Assembly: GCA_965215155.1 (NCBI GenBank)
Contig: CBDCCY010000001.1
Coordinates: 1,426,001-1,490,000, forward strand
Length of the DNA: 64,000 nucleotides
Origin: JAGWAJ01 sp965215155
GTDB lineage: Bacteria > Acidobacteriota > Vicinamibacteria > Vicinamibacterales > UBA8438
Direction of reading: 5' to 3'
Part shown: positions 18,021 to 26,409 of the stretch, in pieces
Layout: each line of letters begins with the position of its first letter
Position numbering within the stretch: the first letter of the stretch is position 1
Made by a program: the position numbers and the translations under genes
The notes under the pieces: model-generated
The model's database searches: none
The model's input: the letters and a program-made list of their open reading frames with translations, nothing else
Told to the model about the DNA's origin: nothing

Positions 18021-18430
18021 CGAATACGTCGCTCGCCGAGAGCTACCTGGTCAAGGCCAGGGTGCGGCTCGACGTCCTGGACGTGTTCCTGGCCAAGGAG
18101 GCGTACTCCGACGTGGTCCGCGAGGCGCAGGAGGTGGTCGAGCTCGCGCTCAAGGGGATGCTGCGGCAGGTCGGAATGGAGCCGCCGCACTGGCACGACG
18201 TCGGGAAGCTCATCCGGCAGCATCGCGACCGGTTCCCGAGTGTCGCGGAAGGCGACATCGAGCGACTTGTCGCGATATCGACCGCCCTGAGAAAGGAACG
18301 GGAGTTGTCCTTCTACGGGGCGATCGACTTCATTCCGACCGAGGAGTACACGCGAGAGCACGCGGAGCAGGCGCTCGGCGATGCCACTTGGGTCGTGTCC
18401 GTTGCCGCCACCGTGATTGCTACCGGCTAG
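18017..18430 (+). CDS. HEPN-domain protein, toxin-like partner
   Basis: A 137-residue all-helical HEPN protein, coupled to the upstream nucleotidyltransferase by a 4-base ATGA overlap. Conserved blocks are AESYLVKARVRLDVLDVF, VREAQEVVELALKGMLRQ and RKERELSFYG. The canonical HEPN ribonuclease motif R-x4-6-H is not obvious: the last block has arginines and a tyrosine but no histidine, so cleavage activity is uncertain. The 28475 gene encodes a close paralogue with the same substitution. Its TAG stop lies in a palindromic repeat (18427-18541). Confidence 0.85.
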   Translation: MTNTSLAESYLVKARVRLDVLDVFLAKEAYSDVVREAQEVVELALKGMLRQVGMEPPHWHDVGKLIRQHRDRFPSVAEGDIERLVAISTALRKERELSFYGAIDFIPTEEYTREHAEQALGDATWVVSVAATVIATG

Positions 18431-18541
18431 GAGTTTGCGCCGCAGGAGATCTTCGCCAACATGCAGGGGAACGTCAGGCTCGTGCCCCCAGCACATAGCG
18501 GCCGATCGGGCCCAGAATCGTTCCACGGCGCAGACTCCTAG
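18427..18541. repeat. Small inverted-repeat element A between convergent genes
   Basis: CTAGGAGTTTGCGCCG at 18427-18442 pairs with CGGCGCAGACTCCTAG at 18526-18541 (one mismatch in 16). Both flanking genes take their TAG stop codon from the terminal CTAG. Related ends occur at 41138-41214 and 45308-45387, making a small dispersed family. It may act as a bidirectional terminator or be a REP/MITE-like mobile palindrome. Confidence 0.7.
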
Positions 18542-19311
18542 GCGTGAGACGGCTTCTTGTCGGACCGGATGCGGCTTGCGAGCAGCCGGTCGGGCAGGTG
18601 CCTGACGAGGTGGCGCACGAGCATCGACATCCGCCACGGGAACTCGTAGACCTTTCGCTGGCGGCGGATGGCACGGGCGATCAGCCGTGCCGCCCGGTCG
18701 GTGTCCATCAGCAGCGGCATCCGGTAGCGGTTCCGATCCGTAAGCTCCGAACGCACGTAGCCGGGGTGGACGATCGTCGCCCGGATGCCGGCGCGGGCCC
18801 AGTCGGGCCGCATCCCCTCGACGAGCCGGGTGAGCGCCGCCTTCGTCGCGCAGTAGCCGGCCGCCCCGGGCAGCCCCCGATGGCTCGCGAGGCTCGAGAT
18901 CGCCACCACGTGGCCGCGCCCGCGTTCCCGCATCGCCGGCACGACCGCCTCGATGGCGTAGAACGCGCCGAAGACGTTGACCCGGAACTCGGTCTCCAGC
19001 GTCTCGGCGTCGGGCGCGAGGGCATCCGTGCCCAGCCCGATGCCGGCGTTGGCGACGAGCAGGTCGATGGGACCGAGCCGCTCGGCGAGCGTCGCCATGG
19101 CGGCGCGCGTTTCGTCGCGCCGGGTGGCGTCTGCGGCGACGCAGGCGGCCTGCGAGCCCGCCGCCCGGATCTCCGACGCCAGTTGCTCGAGCCTCTCCGC
19201 GCGCCGGGCGGTCAGCCCCAGGTCGTAGCCGTCGCACGCCAGCTCCCGGGCGAGCGCGCGCCCGATGCCGCTCGACGCGCCCGTGACTACGGCGACCTGG
19301 TTCATAGCCAT
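18538..19311 (-). CDS. Short-chain dehydrogenase/reductase
   Basis: A 257-residue classical SDR oxidoreductase. Near the N-terminus VVTGASSGIGRALAREL is the NAD(P)-binding TGxxxGxG loop; the ARRAERLEQL strand end suggests NADP preference. NAGIG, the catalytic Ser in AISSLAS and the YCATK motif (Tyr and Lys) complete the active site. A basic C-terminal tail (RHLVRHLPDRLLASRIRSDKK) is typical of DltE/YqjQ-like members. Start candidates are three close ATGs (19305, 19311, 19314); I give 19311. Substrate unknown. It is convergent with the HEPN gene and its upstream region abuts a group II intron. Confidence 0.88.
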   Translation of the reverse strand: MAMNQVAVVTGASSGIGRALARELACDGYDLGLTARRAERLEQLASEIRAAGSQAACVAADATRRDETRAAMATLAERLGPIDLLVANAGIGLGTDALAPDAETLETEFRVNVFGAFYAIEAVVPAMRERGRGHVVAISSLASHRGLPGAAGYCATKAALTRLVEGMRPDWARAGIRATIVHPGYVRSELTDRNRYRMPLLMDTDRAARLIARAIRRQRKVYEFPWRMSMLVRHLVRHLPDRLLASRIRSDKKPSHA

Positions 19312-19609
19312 CATGTCCAGCTTCAATAGCCTATGATGTCCAGATGGTGCGTCGTGCCGACGCGGGCGGGAGACCGGCTGCGTCACGCTGTTCTTCTCCA
19401 GCGGGTGCAAGTCCCGCCTCGGTAAGCGCCGGAGCGCCGAGTAGCAGACCCCAGGCACGACCGGAGACGGCCGTGGCCCGAGCGGGGTGTCAGAAGCCTC
19501 TTCGGAGGGAGCAAGTCCGCGGGCCGCAACATGAAGTGAAGCCTGCAGCCTCGACACATTCACAATCCGGGTCTTCCGCAGAATCTGTGGGTAAGAACGG
19601 AGGCTGGTA

Positions 19610-19750
19610 GTCCTCGTCAGACAAGAGGCAGCGTGCCCGTGTGCTCGCCGCCGTCAAGGCGCTTCGCTCCGCTCCGCCCCCGCTGCGCGGGGCTGACGGC
19701 CTGGACGCCGGCTCCGCGCACGAGCGCCCCGGCTCTCGTCTGACGAGGAC
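19610..19750. repeat. 18-bp inverted repeats bounding a segment inside IS copy 2
   Basis: Same internal inverted repeat as at 491-631, shifted by 19119 bp: the GTCCTCGTCAGAC arm and its complement bracket the untranslated leader of the transposase. Retained in both copies. Confidence 0.75.
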
Positions 19751-19890
19751 CAAATGCCCGACGCCCGTATCGGGAGGGCGATGGCCCGTCCCGAAGCACA
19801 GAACGCAGCCTCGACATCGGAAACGCATCCCGTTCCGGAATCCGCGACAATTGGTGTTGCAGCAGCCAAGCGACGCGGAAGGGGAACGGG

Positions 19891-21141
19891 ATGCAACTCA
19901 AGAGTATCTTGAATCGGGTCCAGAAGCACCCGTCGTTCATCTACGAGACGGTGCGGCTGGTGGAGCACCCGCAGTTGACCCTCGAGGTTCGGGTGCGGCC
20001 TCGCGCCGGGACCCGCGCGACGTGCTCGCAGTGCAGGCGCCGGGCCCCGGGCTACGACACGCAGGCGGTCCGGCGCTTCGACTTCGTGCCCCTGTGGCAC
20101 ATCCCCGTGGTCTTCCTCTACGCGATGCGCCGCGTCGACTGCCCGCGCTGCGGCGTACGGGTCGAGGCGCTGCCGTGGGCCACCGGCAAGCACCGACTGA
20201 CCGACGCCTACGCCTGGTTCCTCGCCGGGTGGGCCAGGCGTCTGTCGTGGCAGGAGGTCGCCGCGGCGTTCCCCACGTCCTGGGACACCGTCTATCGGGC
20301 CGTGCGCATGGCGGTCGACTGGGGCCTCGCGCACCGCGACCTCACGAACATCGAGGCCATCGGCGTCGACGAGCTCTCCCGCCGCCGCGGGCAACGCTAC
20401 CTGACGCTGGTCTATCAGATCGACGGTCACTGCAAGCGCCTGCTGTGGGTCGGCCGCGAACGCAAGGCCGCGACGTTGGAGGGCTTCTTCGACTGGTTCG
20501 GCCCCGCACGCAGCGCGGCGCTGTATTTCGTCTGCTCGGACATGTGGAAGCCCTACCTGAAGGTGGTTGCCGAGCGCGCCGGCCAGGCCGTGCAGGTGCT
20601 CGACCGCTTCCACATCATGAGCCATTTCTCGCAAGCGATCGACGAGGTGCGCGCGGCGGAGGCCCGGAAGCTCGCCGCCGCGGGCCGGGCGCCGGTGCTC
20701 AAGCGCAGCCGCTGGCTCCTGCTCAAGCGTCCGGAGAATCTCAGCGACGAGCAGCGGGGCCGGCTTGCGGAGCTGGTGCGTCGCAACCTGCGCACGGTTC
20801 GCGCCTACCTGCTCAAGGAGGACTTTCAAGCGCTGTGGGGCTACGTGTCGCCGTACTGGGCCGGCCGGTTCCTCGACCGCTGGTGCACTCGGACGATGCG
20901 CTCGCGGCTCGACCCGATGAAGGAGGTGGCCCGCATGCTGCGCTCGCACCGCGACCTGATCCTGAACTGGTTCCGGGCCCGAGGGCAGTTCTCCAGTGGC
21001 ATTGTCGAAGGCTTCAACGGGAAGGCCAGAGTGATCACCAAACGGGCGTATGGCTTCCGCACCTCCGCGGCACTGGAAGTCGCTTTGTATCATGCACTTG
21101 GCGACCTGCCCGAACCAGAACTCACCCACAGATTCTGCTGA
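19891..21141 (+). CDS. ISL3-family transposase, copy 2
   Basis: A 416-residue DDE transposase, identical in sequence to the one at 772-2022: four-cysteine zinc module (Cys45, Cys48, Cys84, Cys87) and the same candidate acids (Asp160, Asp217 and Glu in GIVEGFNGK). The reading frame stays open on the plus strand beyond the element into the intron sequence, but the stop at 21139-21141 falls just inside the right inverted repeat, as in copy 1. With intact ends and target duplication this element is likely mobile. Confidence 0.95.
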   Translation: MQLKSILNRVQKHPSFIYETVRLVEHPQLTLEVRVRPRAGTRATCSQCRRRAPGYDTQAVRRFDFVPLWHIPVVFLYAMRRVDCPRCGVRVEALPWATGKHRLTDAYAWFLAGWARRLSWQEVAAAFPTSWDTVYRAVRMAVDWGLAHRDLTNIEAIGVDELSRRRGQRYLTLVYQIDGHCKRLLWVGRERKAATLEGFFDWFGPARSAALYFVCSDMWKPYLKVVAERAGQAVQVLDRFHIMSHFSQAIDEVRAAEARKLAAAGRAPVLKRSRWLLLKRPENLSDEQRGRLAELVRRNLRTVRAYLLKEDFQALWGYVSPYWAGRFLDRWCTRTMRSRLDPMKEVARMLRSHRDLILNWFRARGQFSSGIVEGFNGKARVITKRAYGFRTSAALEVALYHALGDLPEPELTHRFC

Positions 21142-21464
21142 CGAGGCCACAATCCGAGAGCCGAGCCGCTCATCTCACGGCGAAGGCCATGTCTCCCGCG
21201 CCCCGGTCCGGCGGTGTACGCGCGGGAGGTCTCGGCGGGGTATGGGGCGCAGCACGCGGACACGGAGAGGGACGGAACACGAGAGGCCCGTCTGCGCGGC
21301 CCGGGTCGGGGCAGCGCGGCCCGCATAAGCCGAAGGTGAAAGCGGGCGCGGCGCAGCGGGAGTCCGAGGGGGCCATAGTACTGCGGAGGGCCGTGCAGCA
21401 GAACGCGGCCGGAGGGAAGGGCCCCTGCGGTGGACACGGCGTGGGCGCAAGGACGCGCGAGGGC

Positions 21465-22823
21465 ATGGCCGGCGAGACCGGACCCAACTCCCCCGGGAGG
21501 CGTCCGCCTCTCGACCAAGTGCGCCAATTGCAACGACGCCTGTGGGCCGCGGCCAAGCGGTCCCCGAAGCGGCGCTTCCACGCCCTGATGGACCGGATCT
21601 GGAGGGATGACGTCCTCCGGGAGGCGTGGCGGCGTGTCAAGCGGAATCGTGGCTCGGCGGGTGTCGATTCCGAGACGCTGGCCGAGATTGAGCAGCGCGG
21701 TGTCGATGAGTTCCTGCGGGAACTCGGCGCGGCGTTGCGCGCGGGGACGTACCGGCCGCAGCTGGTCCTTCGGCGGTACATTCCCAAGGCCGATGGCCGA
21801 CGACGACCGCTGGGGATACCGACGGTCCGTGACCGGGTGGCGCAGATGGCCGCGACGCTGGTGTTGAGCCCCATCTTCGAGGCGGATTTCCGCGATTCGT
21901 CGTATGGGTTTCGACCGAAGCGGAGCGCGACGCAGGCGCTGGAGGTCCTTCGCGTCCGCGGGGCGCGCGGGGGCAGCCACGTGCTGGACGCCGACATCTG
22001 CGACTACTTCAGCAGCATCGACCACGCGAAGTTGCTGACGCTGGTGCGCCAGCGGGTGTCGGACCGGCGAGTCCTTCGTCTGCTACGGCTGTGGCTGGCG
22101 GCGGGAGTGATGGACGAGGGGCGGGTGCATCGGACCCTGGCGGGGACTCCGCAGGGGGGCGTCATCTCGCCGCTCTTGTCGAACATCTTCCTGCATGTGC
22201 TCGACCGGGTCTGGGAGGACCGGTGGGCGCACCTGGGTACGCTGGTGCGTTACGCCGACGACTTCGTGGTGATGTGCGATACGAAGGCGGCGGTCGAGAC
22301 GGCTCGGGAGCGGGTGGGCCTGGTGCTGGCCCGCCTCGGGCTGGAGCTGCATCCGGAGAAGACGCGGGTGGTCGACCTGACAGACGGCCGTGAAGGCTTC
22401 GATTTCCTGGGGTGTCATCTGCACAAGCGCATGAGCGGTCCCATCTGGGCCCGCAAGCGGCGACGGGTGTATTTCCTGCACCGCTGGCCGTCTCGACGTG
22501 CGATGAAGCAGGTGCGCGCCCGCGTGCGGGCGCTGACCCCTCGGGGCCGCTGCCACACGGACCTGCGTCTGGTCATCGCGGACGTGAACCGGGTCCTTCG
22601 CGGGTGGGGGCAGTATTTCCGGACCGGCAATGCGGCGACCCACTTCGTACAGCTCGACGACTACGTGGCTGGGCGTCTGCGCGGCTTGCTTCTCAAGCGT
22701 GCGGGGGCTCGTCTGGTGGCTGGTCGGGCGCGGGCTTGGCGTCGTCCGTTCTTCGAGGCCCTGGGGCTCGTCCGCCTGCGCGGCACGATTCGGTATCCGG
22801 GGGTGGTGCATGCTGCGACCTGA
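21465..22823 (+). CDS. ltrA: Group II intron reverse transcriptase/maturase
   Basis: A 452-residue intron-encoded protein. Reverse transcriptase blocks are in order: RRYIPKADGRRRPLGIPTV, a DADICDYFSSIDH segment with the first catalytic aspartate, GTPQGGVISPLLSNIFL and the catalytic YADD in LVRYADDFVVMC. The C-terminal maturase (X) region includes VNRVLRGWGQYFRTGN and HFVQLDDYVAGRLR. No HNH endonuclease follows, so it is an endonuclease-minus form. I chose ATG at 21465 (preceded by GAGGG); the open frame extends upstream only through intron RNA and the IS. The protein looks intact even though its intron is split by ISL3. Confidence 0.92.
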   Translation: MAGETGPNSPGRRPPLDQVRQLQRRLWAAAKRSPKRRFHALMDRIWRDDVLREAWRRVKRNRGSAGVDSETLAEIEQRGVDEFLRELGAALRAGTYRPQLVLRRYIPKADGRRRPLGIPTVRDRVAQMAATLVLSPIFEADFRDSSYGFRPKRSATQALEVLRVRGARGGSHVLDADICDYFSSIDHAKLLTLVRQRVSDRRVLRLLRLWLAAGVMDEGRVHRTLAGTPQGGVISPLLSNIFLHVLDRVWEDRWAHLGTLVRYADDFVVMCDTKAAVETARERVGLVLARLGLELHPEKTRVVDLTDGREGFDFLGCHLHKRMSGPIWARKRRRVYFLHRWPSRRAMKQVRARVRALTPRGRCHTDLRLVIADVNRVLRGWGQYFRTGNAATHFVQLDDYVAGRLRGLLLKRAGARLVAGRARAWRRPFFEALGLVRLRGTIRYPGVVHAAT

Positions 22824-22835
22824 AGTCCACCTGGT

Positions 22836-22868
22836 AAGCCGTGTGCGGGAAATCCGCACGCACGGTTT
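22836..22868 (+). other. Group II intron domain V
   Basis: A 33-nt hairpin starting AAGCCGTGTGCGGGAAAT and closing CACGCACGGTTT, with the AGC catalytic triad at 22837-22839 and a GAAA-like loop. Spacing of 12 nt from the reverse transcriptase stop is typical. Confidence 0.85.
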
Positions 22869-22929
22869 GAACGGGGGTCTTGCTTTCAGCCGGTCGGTAC
22901 CGCCGCCCGGTGCCCAGTGAGATCTACCA

Positions 22930-23229
22930 ATGAAGAGCGCCAGCGTGAGCGAGGCCAAGAACGGGTTCAGCGCTCTCCTGGACGACGTGCGCCGGGGCGA
23001 GACCGTGCTCATCACGCACCGCGGAAGGCCGGTGGCGCGCATCGAGTCGTGCCGCACGACCGATGTCGGCGCGCGTGAGGGCGAGGCCGGGTTGGTGCGC
23101 CGGGGCATCGCGGACCCTCCCCGCGTGCCCCTCGATGTCGATCGTTTCCTGGCGGCCCCGGCGCCCCGCCTGCCGGACGGCGTCAGCGCCAGTCGCCTGG
23201 TGGCGGCGGAGCGGGAGGAAGGGCGATGA
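22930..23229 (+). CDS. Phd/YefM-type antitoxin
   Basis: A 99-residue antitoxin. The N-terminal half (MKSASVSEAKNGFSALLDDV, then RGETVLITHRGRPVARI) is the DNA-binding fold of prevent-host-death antitoxins, which repress their own operon and wrap around the cognate toxin. The C-terminal tail is longer than usual and charged, and should bind VapC. Its stop overlaps the toxin ATG by 4 bases. The start lies a few bases downstream of the group II intron 3' end, so the intron may have separated this operon from its original promoter. Confidence 0.88.
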   Translation: MKSASVSEAKNGFSALLDDVRRGETVLITHRGRPVARIESCRTTDVGAREGEAGLVRRGIADPPRVPLDVDRFLAAPAPRLPDGVSASRLVAAEREEGR

Positions 23230-23645
23230 GGTACTGGGATTCGTCGGCCCTCGTGTCGCTGCTGGTCGACGAGCCGGGGAGCCAGGCCAGGCACGAGGCG
23301 CTGCGCCAGGACGCCGGCGTGGTGACGTGGTGGGGCAGTCGGGTCGAGTGCGCGTCGGCCTTGACGCGCCTCCATCGGGAGAATGCACTCGACGACGCGG
23401 GGTTCGAGACTTCGCTCGCGCGACTCCGAACCTTGGCGGCGGGCTGGTCCGAGGTCCGCCCGCTGGATCGAGTGCGCCGGCGCGCAATCCGATTGCTCCG
23501 CGTCCATCCGCTACGCGCGGCCGACGCGCTGCAGTTGGCGGCGGCGCTCGTCGCGGCGGCGGAGGAACCGGCCGACCTCGAATTGGTCTGCGGCGACGTC
23601 AGGCTCTCTGCCGCGGCGCGGCAGGAGGGCTTCGTCGTCCGGTGA
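23226..23645 (+). CDS. vapC: VapC-type PIN-domain toxin
   Basis: A 139-residue PIN ribonuclease. The first catalytic aspartate is in MRYWDSSALVSLL, the glutamate in VECASALTRL, and the later acids in RAADALQLAAAL and ELVCGDVRLS. The family cleaves tRNA or rRNA in a Mg-dependent manner unless held by its antitoxin. Translation is coupled to the upstream phd-type antitoxin (overlap at 23226-23229). It looks complete, in contrast to the VapC fragment at the left edge. Confidence 0.92.
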   Translation: MRYWDSSALVSLLVDEPGSQARHEALRQDAGVVTWWGSRVECASALTRLHRENALDDAGFETSLARLRTLAAGWSEVRPLDRVRRRAIRLLRVHPLRAADALQLAAALVAAAEEPADLELVCGDVRLSAAARQEGFVVR

Positions 23646-23681
23646 GGTGCCGGTCAGGGACCTGCCAGGGCGCCGGGCCGG

Positions 23682-24449
23682 CTACATTCGCCGGAACAGG
23701 CGGGCGTAGGCCGCGCTCACGCGAAGCACCTCGGGGCGCTCCTTCAGCGTCAGCCGATAGCGGCCGCGCAGGTCGCGGCGCGCCGCCTTGATGGCCGTCA
23801 CGTTCACGATGCCGCTGCGGTGGATGCGCCAGAACCGTTCGGGGTCGAGCCGGGCCGCGAGTTCGGTGATCGACGTGCGGACGAGGTGCTCGGCGTCGCG
23901 GGTCACCGCCGCCGTGTACTTGTGGTCGGCGCGGAAGAAGCAGACGTCGTCGACCGGGACCAGCTCCACGTGCTCGCCCTGCCCGACCCGCAACCAGTGC
24001 AGGTGGGCCGGCGCATCCGCCAGGCGGCGGATGAGCGACTCGAGCGCTCCCGGTTCGAACCCTGCGGCCCGTCGGCTGCCCAGCCATCGCTTGAGGCGCT
24101 CGACCGTCGCCTGCAAGCGCTGCTCGGTCACCGGTTTGACGAGATAGTCGACCGCCGCCCGCTCGAACGCCTCCACCGCATGCTCGTCGTAGGCCGTGGC
24201 GAAGACCACCGCGGTTTCCGGGCCGGTGCGCCGGGCGACCTCGAGGCCTGACGGCGGCGGCATGCGGATGTCCAGTACGGCGATGTCCGGCCGCAGACGA
24301 GCGAGCGCCTCGAGCGCCGCCTCGCCGTCGCCCACGGACGCCGCGACGCGCAGTTCCGGCCACGCCGCGGCGAGCAGCCGTTCGAGATCCGCGCGCAACG
24401 CCGGCTCGTCGTCGGCGATCAGCGCCGTGGGCGTCTCGCGACTGTTCAG
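23682..24449 (-). CDS. LytTR-family response regulator
   Basis: A 255-residue response regulator: receiver domain (about 1-125) plus LytTR DNA-binding domain (about 155-255). The receiver has IADDEPALRADLE (acidic pocket), VLDIRMPP (phospho-aspartate) and a conserved lysine in YLVKPV. LytTR features include VCFFRADHKYTAAVT and FWRIHRSGIVNVTAI. The first ATG/GTG/TTG in frame would delete the acidic pocket, so I start at a CTG overlapping the kinase stop (CTGA); this rare start is inference. Coupled to the kinase gene at 24446. Confidence 0.82.
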   Translation of the reverse strand: MNSRETPTALIADDEPALRADLERLLAAAWPELRVAASVGDGEAALEALARLRPDIAVLDIRMPPPSGLEVARRTGPETAVVFATAYDEHAVEAFERAAVDYLVKPVTEQRLQATVERLKRWLGSRRAAGFEPGALESLIRRLADAPAHLHWLRVGQGEHVELVPVDDVCFFRADHKYTAAVTRDAEHLVRTSITELAARLDPERFWRIHRSGIVNVTAIKAARRDLRGRYRLTLKERPEVLRVSAAYARLFRRM

Positions 24450-25498
24450 GGGGACCTCCCGTCTGCGGGGGTTGGAACCGGAATCTGCAGATCCACACGG
24501 ACGCCGCGCCCGTCCGCCTCGGCCAGCGTCAAACGGCCCCGGTCGCCGAAGGCGGCCCGCAGCCGCTCCCGGACGTTCGCTATGCCGACTCCCTGCCTCG
24601 CGACATCCGGGTCGAGGCCGACACCGTCGTCGGTGATTCGGATGCGCAGGCCTTCACCGCGCCGTTCCGCGCGCACCGCCACGCGACCGCCGGTCGCCGA
24701 AGGCTCGATCCCGTGCAGAACGGCATTCTCGATCAGCGGCTGCACGAGCAGAGGTGGCACGGCTACCGTCTCGAGGCCCGGATCGACGTCCACGTCGTAC
24801 GTCATGCGTCCCGCCATGCGAGACGCCTGCACCTCGAGGTAGGCGCGCACCACCGCCAGTTCGTCGCCCAGCGTGCCGTCGGCGCGCCGGGTCCTCGACA
24901 GCGAGGAGCGGAGCAGCGACGTCAACTGCTCGAGGAGCCGCGCGGCACGCTCCGGGTGGGTGCGAATCAGCGAGACGACGTTCGCCAGCGTGTTGAAGAG
25001 GAAGTGCGGCTCCACCTGTGCCTGCAGCACGCGAAGCTCGGCCTCCGCCAGCGCCTTGTCGCGCGCCAGGGCGTTGCGCTCCGCCCGCTCGAGCCGGGCG
25101 CGCGTCTCCCACCAGTTGTCCACCACGTAGAAGCCCGCGGTCGTGAGCACCCCCAGCAGCACGCCGAACGGGAGCGCGAAGCTGCCGCGCAGCAGCAACC
25201 CGGGGCGACCCTCGATCAGCAGTCCGCCGAGCGCGAGACCGCAGACCAGCCCGCAGCCGAGCATCGTGACCGTCACGGCGAGCCGTGGAAGCCGCGGGCT
25301 CCGCCAGGCGTGCCCAAGGCACATGCACGCGTGGATGCACCCGCCGACGCTGAAGCTGACCAGCAGGACGTCGGGGGCGAGGACCGACCCGCGGAGCAGG
25401 CTCAGCATCACGGCGATCAGCGTGGAGAATACGACGCTGAACGAGAGACTCCACCACCCGGGGTGGACCCGAACGGAGGCTCTCAGCCGGTCGATCAC
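24446..25498 (-). CDS. LytS/YehU-type sensor histidine kinase
   Basis: A 350-residue membrane histidine kinase. The first 150 residues hold several TM helices with few loops, followed by a short coiled linker (RARLERAERNALARDKALAE). The His_kinase core begins QAQVEPHFLFNTLANVVSL, with the phosphoacceptor histidine; the ATP-binding part shows QPLIENAVLHGI (N box) and ITDDGVGLD and GVGIANVRERL (G boxes). It is normally paired with LytTR regulators, as here. The GTG start at 25498 lies 20 bp after the TPR gene stop, in a shared operon. Confidence 0.88.
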   Translation of the reverse strand: MIDRLRASVRVHPGWWSLSFSVVFSTLIAVMLSLLRGSVLAPDVLLVSFSVGGCIHACMCLGHAWRSPRLPRLAVTVTMLGCGLVCGLALGGLLIEGRPGLLLRGSFALPFGVLLGVLTTAGFYVVDNWWETRARLERAERNALARDKALAEAELRVLQAQVEPHFLFNTLANVVSLIRTHPERAARLLEQLTSLLRSSLSRTRRADGTLGDELAVVRAYLEVQASRMAGRMTYDVDVDPGLETVAVPPLLVQPLIENAVLHGIEPSATGGRVAVRAERRGEGLRIRITDDGVGLDPDVARQGVGIANVRERLRAAFGDRGRLTLAEADGRGVRVDLQIPVPTPADGRSP

Positions 25499-25518
25499 TG
25501 CGCTTCGCTCCGGCGGCG

Positions 25519-26328
25519 CTACCGCGACTCGGCCTCGAGGCGCGGGAGCAGGAAGTCGCGGACGAACGCGTGATCCGGTTCGGCCCTCAGCACCCTCTCG
25601 TACTGCTCCCGCGCCCCGTGCTCGTCTCCGAGGCGCGCGAGCGTCCGGCCCAGCCACGCATGGGCGTCGAGCCGACCCCAGTTCGGCCAGGGGTCGTCGG
25701 ACGGCCGTGCGGCGAAGAACCCGACGGCGGACCGGAACCAGCGCTCCGCCCGCTCGAGTCCGCCTCCGAACATCGCCGGGCGGTGGTAGACGTCGAGGCC
25801 CTTCAGCAGGAGGAATCGGGGATTGCGCTCGTCGATCGCCCGCGCGGCGTCGAGCGCCCTGCCCGCGCGCCGGCCCAGCGTCATTCCGCGCCACGTGGAC
25901 GACCCGATCTTCATGCCGTAGACAGCGCCGAGCAGCGCCTGCGCCTCGACGTCCTCCGCATTCGCGGCCAGGTTGGCCGCCAGCATCGATTCTGCCTCAT
26001 CGGCCAAGGCGTCGCGTTCGTCGTCCTCCGGCGGCGGGCTCGTCCCGAGCAGTCGCCAGTTGGCGTAGGCGACGAGGTACCGCAGCGGCCGGCGGCGTTC
26101 CTCCGTCGCCGCCCGCTCGAGCCGCTGTCGCGCGGCATCCCGCGAGGCGGCGATTCCCTCCGCGTCTCCGGCCACAACGGATCGCTCGATCCGGTCCACG
26201 ATGGCCGCCCGGTCCGGAGCGGCCGCAGAGCGCGCCGACTGTGCTTCGGGCCCCCGGGCGAACGGTGCCGAGCCGAACCCGACCCAGAGCCCGAGGCCGA
26301 CGATCAGGGCGGCGGCGATTCGTTTCAT
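25519..26328 (-). CDS. Exported TPR-like protein
   Basis: A 269-residue protein with an N-terminal signal or anchor sequence (MKRIAAALIVGLGLWVGFG). The rest is helical with TPR-like pairs: EAQALLGAVYGMKIGSST, RFLLLKGLDVYHRPAMFGGG and GRTLARLGDEHGAREQYERV. It is probably a periplasmic scaffold for another envelope protein. It lies between a second TPR protein (26410) and the histidine kinase, and GGAGGAGGAAG precedes the ATG. Function unknown; its place in the two-component operon suggests a signalling or stress role. Confidence 0.75.
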   Translation of the reverse strand: MKRIAAALIVGLGLWVGFGSAPFARGPEAQSARSAAAPDRAAIVDRIERSVVAGDAEGIAASRDAARQRLERAATEERRRPLRYLVAYANWRLLGTSPPPEDDERDALADEAESMLAANLAANAEDVEAQALLGAVYGMKIGSSTWRGMTLGRRAGRALDAARAIDERNPRFLLLKGLDVYHRPAMFGGGLERAERWFRSAVGFFAARPSDDPWPNWGRLDAHAWLGRTLARLGDEHGAREQYERVLRAEPDHAFVRDFLLPRLEAESR

Positions 26329-26345
26329 CGTGCTTCCTCCTCCTT

Positions 26346-26385
26346 GCAGGGCGGGAGTGCGCCGGCGGCGTTCCCGCCACCCTGC
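26346..26385 (-). promoter_or_regulatory. Intercistronic hairpin upstream of TPR gene
   Basis: GCAGGGCGGGA at 26346-26356 pairs imperfectly with TCCCGCCACCCTGC at 26372-26385 (3-base bulge). It sits between the two TPR genes, directly upstream of the ribosome-binding site of the second. It could trim or attenuate the transcript. Confidence 0.45.
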
Positions 26386-26409
26386 ACCCCCCGGGGCCGT
26401 CAGGCCCCG

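Larger units (their letters stand above)
19570..21148 (+). mobile_element. ISL3-family insertion sequence, copy 2
   Basis: Same 1579-bp element as at 451-2029, with identical translations in all frames. A perfect 8-bp target duplication, ACAATCCG, flanks it (19562-19569 and 21149-21156). The host is the 5' structured part of a group II intron. The intact duplication against the single mismatch around copy 1 suggests this copy is the younger one. Confidence 0.95.
19347..22927 (+). mobile_element. Group II intron, interrupted by ISL3 copy 2
   Basis: The likely 5' end is GTGCG at 19347, the group II consensus. Positions 19347-19569 carry domain-I-like segments (GGGTGCAAGTCCC, GAGCAAGTCCGCGGGCCGCA). 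The intron-encoded reverse transcriptase is at 21465-22823, domain V at 22836-22868 and a domain-VI-like region follows, ending in an AY near 22927, just before the phd gene. ISL3 copy 2 (19570-21148) splits domain I from the rest, so splicing is probably abolished. The 3' boundary is an estimate. Confidence 0.82.

Noticed and set aside
19641..22823. One long plus-strand frame spanning the IS and the intron
   Set aside because: It joins shadow sequence from the transposase region to the reverse transcriptase. The RT starts independently at 21465 and the transposase uses another frame.
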